Origin: Mucilaginibacter agri
GTDB taxonomy: Bacteria; Bacteroidota; Bacteroidia; Sphingobacteriales; Sphingobacteriaceae
Direction: 5' to 3'
Length of the DNA stretch: 64,000 nucleotides
Assembly: GCF_009928685.1 (NCBI RefSeq)
Contig: NZ_WWEO01000036.1
Span: forward strand, 1 to 64,000
Shown: positions 25,597 to 32,387 of the stretch, piece by piece
Layout of the letters: each line of letters starts with the position of its first letter
Position numbering within the stretch: the first letter of the stretch is position 1
Program-made: the position numbers and the translations under genes
The notes under the pieces: model-generated
Database searches by the model: none
Told to the model about the DNA's origin: nothing
Seen by the model: only the letters and a program-made list of their open reading frames with translations

Positions 25597-26820
25597 ATGT
25601 TGCTGTTATATAATATTGGCATTCGCCTATACTTTTTAGCCGTGTATGCGGCTTCGTTTTTTAATGCCAAAGCAAAACTGTGGATCATTGGCCGCAAGCG
25701 TCAGCAAATTAAGACAACTGATGGCTGCATTTGGTTTCATTTTGCCTCGTTGGGCGAATTTGAGCAAGGTCGCCCCGTGCTGGAGGCTCTTAAAGACAAA
25801 AAGCCTGAAACCTCTATTGTAATCACCTTTTTTTCGCCATCGGGTTACGAGATCAGAAAGAACACACCATTGGCAGATGCCGTTTATTATCTGCCACTTG
25901 ATACTGCTGCAAATGCCAGGCACTTTATAAATACGATTAAACCTGCAGCCGCGATTTTCACCAAGTACGAATACTGGTACCACTTTTTTAATGAGCTACA
26001 TACGCAACAAGTTCCGCTTTACATTGTGTCGGGAATATTCAGACCTGGGCAGATATTTTTTAAATGGTATGGCACATTGCATCGCAGCATGCTAAAAATG
26101 GTTACCCACTTTTTTGTACAGGATGAGGCCTCAGTCGACCTACTCAAAACCGTGGGCGTTAACACTGCAACTGTAAGCGGAGATACCCGGTTCGACCGGG
26201 TGTGGACTAATGCTAATAATCCGAAATCACTACCTCTGATTGCAGAATTTAAAAACAATCAAAAAGTATTTATTGCAGGCAGCACATGGCCGCAGGACGA
26301 GGAACTGCTAACCGGCCTCATCAGCCGCTATCCGGATTGGAAGTGGATTTTTGCCCCACATGAGATTGGCGAGGAAAGAATTGTAAAACTGATGGATCTA
26401 CTGCCATCAGAAAGCACAGCACGGTTTTCCCAAATCTCAGATCTCAAATCTCAGATCTCAAATCTAAATATCCTCGTCATCGACAACATCGGCATGCTCT
26501 CTTCTCTGTATCAATATGCCGAGGTGGCTTATATAGGTGGTGGTTTTGGTCGCGGGATACATAATACTTTAGAGGCCGCGGCTTTTGGCTTGCCGGTGAT
26601 ATTCGGGCCTAATTATTCTGTCTTTAAAGAAGCACGGGATATCGTTCATTTGAAAGCGGGCATCAGTATCGATAATGCGGAGCAATTGGCTAATGCCGCT
26701 GATTTATTAATTACAGATACCGAGTACAGGGATTTTGCCTCTTCTAAAATTAAAGCTTATGTGCAGCAGAATGTGGGCGCTACGGCTAAGATTGTGGAAG
26801 CGATAGAAACTCCTAATTAA
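25597..26820 (+). CDS. waaA: 3-deoxy-D-manno-octulosonic acid (Kdo) transferase
   Basis: A 407-residue KdtA/WaaA glycosyltransferase. It adds Kdo to lipid A precursors on the inner membrane. Visible: an N-terminal hydrophobic anchor, WFHFASLGEFEQGRPVLEAL, FTKYEYWYHF, and the donor site AYIGGGFGRGIHNTLEAAAFGLPVIFGPNY. Residues 277-292 (RFSQISDLKSQISNLN) are encoded by a tandem DNA repeat and lie where relatives have a short loop. The gene ends 5 bases before a palindromic REP-like element. Confidence 0.92.
   Translation: MLLLYNIGIRLYFLAVYAASFFNAKAKLWIIGRKRQQIKTTDGCIWFHFASLGEFEQGRPVLEALKDKKPETSIVITFFSPSGYEIRKNTPLADAVYYLPLDTAANARHFINTIKPAAAIFTKYEYWYHFFNELHTQQVPLYIVSGIFRPGQIFFKWYGTLHRSMLKMVTHFFVQDEASVDLLKTVGVNTATVSGDTRFDRVWTNANNPKSLPLIAEFKNNQKVFIAGSTWPQDEELLTGLISRYPDWKWIFAPHEIGEERIVKLMDLLPSESTARFSQISDLKSQISNLNILVIDNIGMLSSLYQYAEVAYIGGGFGRGIHNTLEAAAFGLPVIFGPNYSVFKEARDIVHLKAGISIDNAEQLANAADLLITDTEYRDFASSKIKAYVQQNVGATAKIVEAIETPN
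26430..26468 (+). repeat. Tandem 14-bp repeat within waaA
   Basis: CAAATCTCAGATCT at 26431-26444 and 26445-26458, then CAAATCT at 26459. It is translated as SQISDLKSQISNLN, so the gene stays in frame although 14 is not a multiple of three. Confidence 0.85.
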
Positions 26821-26825
26821 TGCTG

Positions 26826-26900
26826 GCTGTCATGCTGAGGCACTCGAAGCATGGTGTGCGTGGCCTATCCATTATCCTTCGAGTACCTCAGGATGACAGC
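26826..26900. repeat. REP-like palindrome (GTCAT...ATGAC ends) between waaA and hemH
   Basis: The left arm 26826-26852 (GCTGTCATGCTGAGGCACTC...) pairs with 26874-26900 at 24 of 27 positions around a 21-base loop. Located between convergent genes, it may also act as a bidirectional terminator. Confidence 0.8.
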
Positions 26901-26917
26901 GCTTGTTGATAAAAGTC

Positions 26918-27931
26918 CTATTTCCCCTGCGCCATATTAGCCAGTGATTCGATGAACAATGGGTTATCGTTCAGGCTTTCTACCAATTGGATATGCTCGC
27001 CGCCGAGATGTTTAAATTCGGTGTTATACTCTTCAGATACTTCGTAAACCGTTTCAAGGCAATCTGCCACAAAAGCAGGGCAAAATACCAGCATACGCTT
27101 TTTGCCTTGTGCAGCAAGTTCTTTAATTACCTCGCTGGTGTAAGGCTGCACCCAAGGATCGTTACCCAGGCGCGACTGAAAACATACGGTATACTTTTCT
27201 TTAGGTAAACCTAATTCTTGTGCTATTAAGCGGGCAGTGTCGTATGATTGTGCTGAATAACAGAATTTATTTACATCTGTCAAGGTCTGGCAACAATCGT
27301 CTTTCTTTAAGCAATGGTTGCCTGTATGGTCACATTTAATTAGCTGACGTTGCGGCAAGCCGTGGAAACTGAATAATACGTGATCGTAGTTTTCAACACC
27401 ATGCTTCTTGCTGTTCTCGGCAAAAGCTTTAATCATCAATGGATCGTTGTGAAACGAGTTGACGAACGAGATATTAGGGATAGTTTGCCATGTGCGTACC
27501 AACTCCATTACCTTATCTATTACAGAACCGGTACTTGCCGAAGCATACTGCGGAAACATTGGGATTACGCGAATGCTTTCTACAAGGTTAGCTTTCAATC
27601 TATCCAATGCATCTTCTATGGATGGACTTTGGTAACGCATAGCCAGTTCTACCTGATACTCGCTACCGAGACGCTCCTGTAGTAATTTTTGTTGAATGAC
27701 GCTATAGTATAATAGTGGAGAGCCAGTTTCTTTCGACCAGATTTCTTGATATAACTTAGCTGACTTAGGGCTACGGAATGGTGTGATCAATCCTCTAACT
27801 AAGAAGGTACGCAATACAGGGTTAACGTCGATAACCCTTCCGTCCATTAAAAATTCGTTTAAATATTTGCGAACATCTGGTGTTTGCGGACTATCCGGCG
27901 TACCTAAATTAACTAATAAGATTCCTTTCAT
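26918..27931 (-). CDS. hemH: Ferrochelatase
   Basis: A 337-residue ferrochelatase, which inserts Fe2+ into protoporphyrin IX, the last heme step. N-terminal KGILLVNLGTPDSP, VIPMFPQYASASTGSV, the active-site histidine in LFSFHGLPQRQL and the family's later acidic site in EYNTEFKHLGGEHI are seen. A cysteine cluster (CDHTGNHCLKKDDCC) falls at a position where some ferrochelatases bind [2Fe-2S], but the spacing is not the classic one. A dispersed repeat starts 2 bases upstream of the start codon. Confidence 0.93.
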   Translation of the reverse strand: MKGILLVNLGTPDSPQTPDVRKYLNEFLMDGRVIDVNPVLRTFLVRGLITPFRSPKSAKLYQEIWSKETGSPLLYYSVIQQKLLQERLGSEYQVELAMRYQSPSIEDALDRLKANLVESIRVIPMFPQYASASTGSVIDKVMELVRTWQTIPNISFVNSFHNDPLMIKAFAENSKKHGVENYDHVLFSFHGLPQRQLIKCDHTGNHCLKKDDCCQTLTDVNKFCYSAQSYDTARLIAQELGLPKEKYTVCFQSRLGNDPWVQPYTSEVIKELAAQGKKRMLVFCPAFVADCLETVYEVSEEYNTEFKHLGGEHIQLVESLNDNPLFIESLANMAQGK

Positions 27932-27932
27932 G

Positions 27933-27958
27933 AGCCCCCTAACCCCCTAAAGGGGAAT
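27933..27958. repeat. CCCCCTAAAGGGG repeat immediately upstream of hemH
   Basis: GCCCCCTAACCCCCTAAAGGGG is directly 5' of the hemH start codon (27931) and would lie in its mRNA leader. Confidence 0.75.
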
Positions 27959-28067
27959 TGTATAAATAGTTTTTTATTGAGAAAATCAGTGCCGCAAATA
28001 TCTAATTTTTTTTGTCAATCATTTGTAATACTCCCCGTTCGTGATGAAGATCATATTTCTGAAGATT

Positions 28068-28802
28068 CTACTCCCCTTTAGGGGGCCGGGGAGCTTTGTA
28101 TAGTTGCCACCACGGCGTACCTGGCGATGCATGATGCTCATAATGATACCCGAAGAAATAGCAGGAGAAAAAAGCCGCCACATGATTACGCTTTTGCGTG
28201 CCGGACTGATAGACGTTATCGTGATCACCTTTATGCGGACGATAAGTGCCGAAGTAAAATAACTGCAAGGTGCTTAGCAGCGATGGAACCACCCAAAACA
28301 TAATCAGATTAGGTTGAGGGATCCAGATCTTCAAGATATTGAACAGAACCGCCATAAATATTACCTGCCAGATGGATAAGTAATTACGTATGAACTGAAC
28401 ATACCAACTGATGAAATTACCCTGATGATAATCAGGGTCATCGGCAGTATGTACGTGTTTATGGTGTTGATGATGCTTGGTATATAATTTAGGATACCAA
28501 AAGGCAGCGTAAACAAACGTAGCGATAAAGCCTGCGGCATTGTTAGTGGTTTTGTTTGATGATACCGTGCCGTGCATAGCATCGTGCGCAGTAATAAACA
28601 AGCCGGTGTATAAATGCATTTGCACTAACACAAAGAGATATACCAGGGGATTACTAAAGCTGAAATGCCATTGCATTAATAAAATAGTAGATGTTACCCA
28701 GCCACCGATGATTACAACCGCAAAGATTGCCCCCCAGCCCCCGCCTACTGGCGGAGAAGTTGAAATTGGATGTGTATTATGCTTATATTCTTGCAAAGGC
28801 AT
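28068..28802 (-). CDS. crtW: Beta-carotene ketolase CrtW-type fatty acid desaturase fold
   Basis: A 244-residue di-iron membrane enzyme with the CrtW pattern: MHLYTGLFITAHDAMHGTV, KHHQHHKHVHTADDPDYH and the C-terminal GYHYEHHASPGTPWWQL. The histidine clusters bind two irons, and four hydrophobic segments span the membrane. CrtW adds a 4-keto group to carotenoid beta-rings. The N-terminal HPISTSPPVGGGWGAIFA and the C-terminal KAPRPPKGE are encoded by dispersed repeats that bracket the gene; both look acquired. It sits in a carotenoid gene group, 62 bases after ispH. Confidence 0.85.
   Translation of the reverse strand: MPLQEYKHNTHPISTSPPVGGGWGAIFAVVIIGGWVTSTILLMQWHFSFSNPLVYLFVLVQMHLYTGLFITAHDAMHGTVSSNKTTNNAAGFIATFVYAAFWYPKLYTKHHQHHKHVHTADDPDYHQGNFISWYVQFIRNYLSIWQVIFMAVLFNILKIWIPQPNLIMFWVVPSLLSTLQLFYFGTYRPHKGDHDNVYQSGTQKRNHVAAFFSCYFFGYHYEHHASPGTPWWQLYKAPRPPKGE
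28069..28094. repeat. Repeat at the crtW 3' end
   Basis: CTCCCCTTTAGGGGGCCGGGGAG; on the minus strand it is translated APRPPKGE and supplies the TAG stop. It shares the CCCCTAAAGGGG core with 1738-1767. Confidence 0.8.
28729..28761. repeat. C-block repeat in the crtW 5' coding region
   Basis: GCCCCCCAGCCCCCGCCTAC plus GGCGGAGAAGTTGA; on the minus strand it is translated as STSPPVGGGWGA within the first 30 codons of crtW. Confidence 0.7.
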
Positions 28803-28840
28803 ACTTATCCAACGTAAATTTTTAGTGATTGTGTTGTTTA

Positions 28841-28867
28841 TTCCCCCTTTAGGGAGTTAGGGAGCTA
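28841..28867. repeat. Repeat abutting the ispH stop codon
   Basis: CCCCCTTTAGGGAGTTAGGGAG: the ispH stop (28867-28865) is the last repeat-like triplet, so the element follows the gene with no spacer. Confidence 0.7.
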
Positions 28868-29716
28868 AAACTTCTCCAGCGCTGCTTTCACATCCTGCAT
28901 CAGCCACATAGGGGTTGACGTAGCGCCTGCTATACCGATGGTATCGCCGGGCGAAAACATTTCGGGGTGCAGCTCGTCTACCGAAGAAACGAAGTAGGTG
29001 TTCGGATTATACTTTTTACAAACCTCAAACAACACCTTCCCGTTAGATGATTTTTTGCCCGATACAAAGACGATCTTATTAAAGTTAAGCACAAAACTGT
29101 GCAGCTCTTTATCACGGTTTGAAACCTGGCGACAAATGGTATCGTTAGCTTTTACTTCGTAACCGCGGTTAATCAGTTCGTCTTTTATGGCGTAAAATTT
29201 CTCGGTACTTTTGGTGGTCTGGCTGTAGAGGGTAAAGCTTTGCGGAAGCTCGGCATTGTCCAGTTCTGCAATGTCCTGAAATACGAGGGCGTCGCCATTA
29301 GTCTGGCCTTGTAGGCCGATTACTTCGGCGTGGCCGTGTTTGCCGAAAATCAAGATCTTCTCGTCCTGATCGTGCGAGGTTTTGATGCGGTGCTGCAACT
29401 TTAACACTACGGGGCACGAGGCATCAATCAGCATAATATTATTTTCCAATGCAATACGGTAAGTATCCGGTGCTTCACCATGGGCGCGGATCAATACCTT
29501 TTCATTATGCAGTTGCTTTAAGTCTTCGTGATCGATAATGCGCAGACCTTTGGCTTTCAGACGTTCTACTTCTTCGTCGTTGTGTACAATATCGCCCAGG
29601 CAATACAAATAGCCTTGCTCTTCGAGTATTTCTTCGGCCATATCAATGGCGTAAACCACCCCGAAACAAAACCCCGAATCCTGATCGATACTTACTTGAA
29701 GATTGTACTCGCCCAT
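28865..29716 (-). CDS. ispH: 4-hydroxy-3-methylbut-2-enyl diphosphate reductase
   Basis: A 283-residue IspH, the last step of the MEP pathway, producing IPP and DMAPP. The three [4Fe-4S] cysteines are C17 (GFCFGV), C101 (DASCPVV) and C195 (NDTICRQ). Substrate histidines are seen in RAHGEAP and KHGHAEVIG. Its place among carotenoid genes is logical because carotenoids are built from IPP. A perfect -7 box TAAATTTG lies 5 bases upstream, suggesting a near-leaderless transcript. Confidence 0.95.
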   Translation of the reverse strand: MGEYNLQVSIDQDSGFCFGVVYAIDMAEEILEEQGYLYCLGDIVHNDEEVERLKAKGLRIIDHEDLKQLHNEKVLIRAHGEAPDTYRIALENNIMLIDASCPVVLKLQHRIKTSHDQDEKILIFGKHGHAEVIGLQGQTNGDALVFQDIAELDNAELPQSFTLYSQTTKSTEKFYAIKDELINRGYEVKANDTICRQVSNRDKELHSFVLNFNKIVFVSGKKSSNGKVLFEVCKKYNPNTYFVSSVDELHPEMFSPGDTIGIAGATSTPMWLMQDVKAALEKF

Positions 29717-29721
29717 GCCTG

Positions 29722-29729
29722 CAAATTTA
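29722..29729 (-). promoter_or_regulatory. Bacteroidota -7 box TAAATTTG for ispH
   Basis: Perfect TAnnTTTG ending 5 bases before the ispH ATG on the minus strand. The mRNA would begin at or near the start codon. Confidence 0.5.
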
Positions 29730-29827
29730 CGCTAAAAATTATTATGTGTGTTATAGGAATATCAGTATTTGGTCTGCTTGTAATCTCTAATGATCTCCAG
29801 TGCCTACTATCTATATAAATGTTGTTG

Positions 29828-29939
29828 TTTCGACGATAGGAGAAATCTTCTGCACTTTGCTTCAGTAATAAATAGGTTATTACATACTTAATATGACGCA
29901 TAAGATTTCTCAGTCGTACCTCCTTCGAAATGACAAATT
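29828..29939. repeat. REP-like element (AGAAATCTT arms) between ispH and cruF
   Basis: The left arm TTTCGACGATAGGAGAAATCTTCTGC (within 29828-29853) is imperfectly complementary to GCATAAGATTTCTCAGTCGTACCTCC...TTCGAAATGACA (29898-29934). The ends resemble those of the elements at 26826 and 49207. The right arm has about 8 extra bases. Confidence 0.6.
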
Positions 29940-29956
29940 GGATTATTTATTATAAT

Positions 29957-30598
29957 CTAAAGCAAATTTAACACCCCAAAAAATAAAAATTGTACGCCCA
30001 ATAAAACCGGCCCCACCCAACTCTGTTTTTTAAATTCCAAGCGTTCGAAAAGCCAAAGCATAGCGCTACTCACCAAAAACCAGCAGATGTAATTGGTAAC
30101 AGGGATAGCGTCATTATGCCAGTGCCAGTAATCAAACCGTATGGCGATAGGCTCTATCTGTTCATCGAGCAATACCATTATTAACGCGCCTAACAGCACA
30201 CGCGCCCACTTTTTCTTAACATGCATCCGTTTGGTGGTAACGCCTGTTGCGTAAATCAACAAAAACCAGTTAACACCAATGGTTAGGGGTATATCAAACA
30301 ACTTTGTACCCAGGGTATCACCGTAGGCATAGTTGCCAAAAAGCCAACCGGTGTGCACGCCAATCCATTCGGCAACAAAACCCGATAGATAGATGATAAG
30401 GACGAATCCGGTGTATTTTGAGTCGATGCTTTTATGGCTGAAAAATACTACCAGCAACATCAGCAGCAGATGAAAAGGCACTATTTTTAAAAACAACGTG
30501 TGTGTTTCGGGCAGCATTAAGCCAACCAACCCAACGGCATGGAAAAGTATAATTATAAATATGGCAAGCTTGCTGTTTAAACGCGGCGGCCTTTCCAT
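29957..30598 (-). CDS. cruF: CruF-like carotenoid 1',2'-hydratase family membrane protein
   Basis: A 213-residue polytopic membrane protein of the carotenoid biosynthesis (DUF422, CruF) family. Six or seven hydrophobic segments are visible, with conserved patches VAEWIGVHTGWLFGNYAYGDTLG, PLTIGVNWFLLIY and LDEQIEPIAIRFDYWHWHN. CruF adds water across the psi end of a monocyclic carotene, creating the 1'-hydroxyl that is then glycosylated. Its start overlaps the glycosyltransferase stop by 22 bases, implying coupled translation. Substrate inferred as gamma-carotene-type. Confidence 0.85.
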   Translation of the reverse strand: MERPPRLNSKLAIFIIILFHAVGLVGLMLPETHTLFLKIVPFHLLLMLLVVFFSHKSIDSKYTGFVLIIYLSGFVAEWIGVHTGWLFGNYAYGDTLGTKLFDIPLTIGVNWFLLIYATGVTTKRMHVKKKWARVLLGALIMVLLDEQIEPIAIRFDYWHWHNDAIPVTNYICWFLVSSAMLWLFERLEFKKQSWVGPVLLGVQFLFFGVLNLL

Positions 30599-31665
30599 AC
30601 GGTGGTTTGGGTTAAGTGTTTCTGAATAGCGTAATAGCCAATTACAGCCATATTAAACATTTGTACAGGGTGCAAAAAAGTATTCAGGCCGTTACTTTGG
30701 TTTGATAGCAGGGAGATCATGCTGCGGGTTAGCATTATAATGCCGCACATAAAAACGATAAGTTGCAGATTGAGCGTAGCAATTACCAACAATGGCCCGC
30801 CGATAGTTACCGTAAGATAAAGCAGGAAACCTATGATACTATAATTAAATGCCGCCAAGAAGTTTTTACTGAAACCATCTATCGCATCTTTATAGCCGGT
30901 ATACATACGGCAGCTGATCATACCGTTAGCTAAAAGCGCTTCGCCTTTCAGGCCTTCTGTTTTAACAAGGCGCATAATCTCTACGTCTTCCACAATTTTA
31001 TGCTGCACCTGTTTGTGCCATCGGTGCTGGCGGTATTGGGCAGCATCAAACAACATAAACTGACCGCTTGCTGCCGCGAAAGCCGGATTCTTAGCCAGAT
31101 AAACCAGCCTTATGGGCAGCAGATTAATCAATATATAATGCATCAATGGCACTACGGATTTTTCTCCGAAGGTTAGCATCTCCTGATCAGTAAAAAGGCT
31201 TAGCAAAGCGAGGTTATTCAACTCCATGCGATGTACGGCACTATTGATCAACCCGCGGGCAATTTGCTCATCAGCATCCAAAAAGAGCAAATATTTCCCT
31301 TTGGCCTCCAAAGCTAATTGGTGACACGCGTAGTTTTTACCCAGCCAGTCATCGGGCAATGGCTTACCTTTTATAATTCGAAATTGAGGATGTGCCGCTA
31401 TAAAATCCGAGCAGAGCTCAAAAGTACGGTCGGTAGAGTCATCGTCGAGAATAATTACTTCATAATCTGTATACTCCTGTTCGGAAATGGATTCCAGTAG
31501 AAAAATAATATTCTCTTCTTCGTTGCGCACGGGTATCAGTATCGATACCTTATCGTGATACCTTTTGGCCGTTCGCCTCAATTTGGGGTTAGATATAAAA
31601 TTGAACAGCGTAACCACAAAACGCAGTATCAGAAAGAAGAATATAACCGAGAGAATAATGATCAC
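30577..31665 (-). CDS. GT2 glycosyltransferase, carotenoid glycoside type (CruC/CruG-like)
   Basis: A 362-residue membrane glycosyltransferase: N-terminal membrane helix, GT-A domain with VSILIPVRNEEENI, ILDDDSTDRT and FLDADEQI (the DxD-type site), then C-terminal helices (FLLYLTVTIGGPLLVIATLNLQLIVF). Adjacent to CruF and an acyltransferase, it most likely transfers a sugar onto the carotenoid 1'-hydroxyl. Sugar identity cannot be told. It begins 3 bases after the acyltransferase stop. Confidence 0.82.
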   Translation of the reverse strand: MIIILSVIFFFLILRFVVTLFNFISNPKLRRTAKRYHDKVSILIPVRNEEENIIFLLESISEQEYTDYEVIILDDDSTDRTFELCSDFIAAHPQFRIIKGKPLPDDWLGKNYACHQLALEAKGKYLLFLDADEQIARGLINSAVHRMELNNLALLSLFTDQEMLTFGEKSVVPLMHYILINLLPIRLVYLAKNPAFAAASGQFMLFDAAQYRQHRWHKQVQHKIVEDVEIMRLVKTEGLKGEALLANGMISCRMYTGYKDAIDGFSKNFLAAFNYSIIGFLLYLTVTIGGPLLVIATLNLQLIVFMCGIIMLTRSMISLLSNQSNGLNTFLHPVQMFNMAVIGYYAIQKHLTQTTVWKGRRV

Positions 31666-31668
31666 TAT

Positions 31669-32289
31669 CTATACAACGTTTTTACTTTGCTCCAGTTTGG
31701 CCGATTGGTAGTAAGCTTTAAAAGAATCTGTTAACTCATTAATATCTGTAAAATCACCATCGTACGCATGCAGCCGTATGTCAACCGTAGGCTTTTTATA
31801 TTGCATATACTCTATAAAACTAACTGCAAATATGGTTTGAAATTGTCCGGCTGCTTTTTTAATCACTTTAGATAAGCCGTTTTGAAATACAATATCGTCT
31901 GTAAAATTAGAGTAAAGCTTCCCCTGCGGAAACATAAGCACCAGGTTACCGGGATCGGCCAGAAGTTCGGCGGTGTAATCCAGCGACGTAATAATATCCT
32001 TTGATCCTTTAAGCACCGTATAGCCCCCCAGGTATTTAAGGAAGAAGATTTTTTTGCTCGTCGCCTCCAGTATCATTACGTAAAACTTCTTTTTAAAAAG
32101 CAGTTTATTGAGGTAAAACATTAAAAAACCATCCCACCAGCTGTAATGGTTAGGCAGCAACAATATTGATTTACTGGGATCGAAATCGACCTTATTGAAA
32201 TTGACTGCACGAAAATTACGCCCAATAATAAAGGGGATGTAACGACTAAAAAAGCCGCTGATCAACAAGTTTTTTTTCGGGCGGATCAT
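31669..32289 (-). CDS. PlsC-type acyltransferase, probably carotenoid-sugar acylase (CruD-like)
   Basis: A 206-residue acyltransferase from MIRPKKNLL (an in-frame ATG at 32343 would add 18 residues). The catalytic HX4D box is NHYSWWDGF; the second block FPQGKLYSN resembles the FPEGxR glycerolipid-binding motif. The family acylates glycerol-3-phosphate derivatives, but as the first gene of an acyltransferase-GT2-CruF unit it more likely acylates the carotenoid sugar, as CruD does in green sulfur bacteria. A role in phospholipid synthesis is the alternative. Confidence 0.75.
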   Translation of the reverse strand: MIRPKKNLLISGFFSRYIPFIIGRNFRAVNFNKVDFDPSKSILLLPNHYSWWDGFLMFYLNKLLFKKKFYVMILEATSKKIFFLKYLGGYTVLKGSKDIITSLDYTAELLADPGNLVLMFPQGKLYSNFTDDIVFQNGLSKVIKKAAGQFQTIFAVSFIEYMQYKKPTVDIRLHAYDGDFTDINELTDSFKAYYQSAKLEQSKNVV

Positions 32290-32334
32290 GCAAGGGGAAA
32301 GATAGGGAATGGATAGTGGTTTGGCAAATTGATC

Positions 32335-32368
32335 AAAAAACAAATGCCGGGTTTAGGCCCGGCATTTG
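32335..32368 (-). terminator. Terminator after the GH3 gene
   Basis: CAAATGCCGGG-TTTAGG-CCCGGCATTTG, an 11-bp perfect stem, followed on the minus strand by six T. It separates the sugar locus from the carotenoid unit downstream and also has T's on the plus side. Confidence 0.9.
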
Positions 32369-32387
32369 TTTTTTTAATGTGCTCTGA

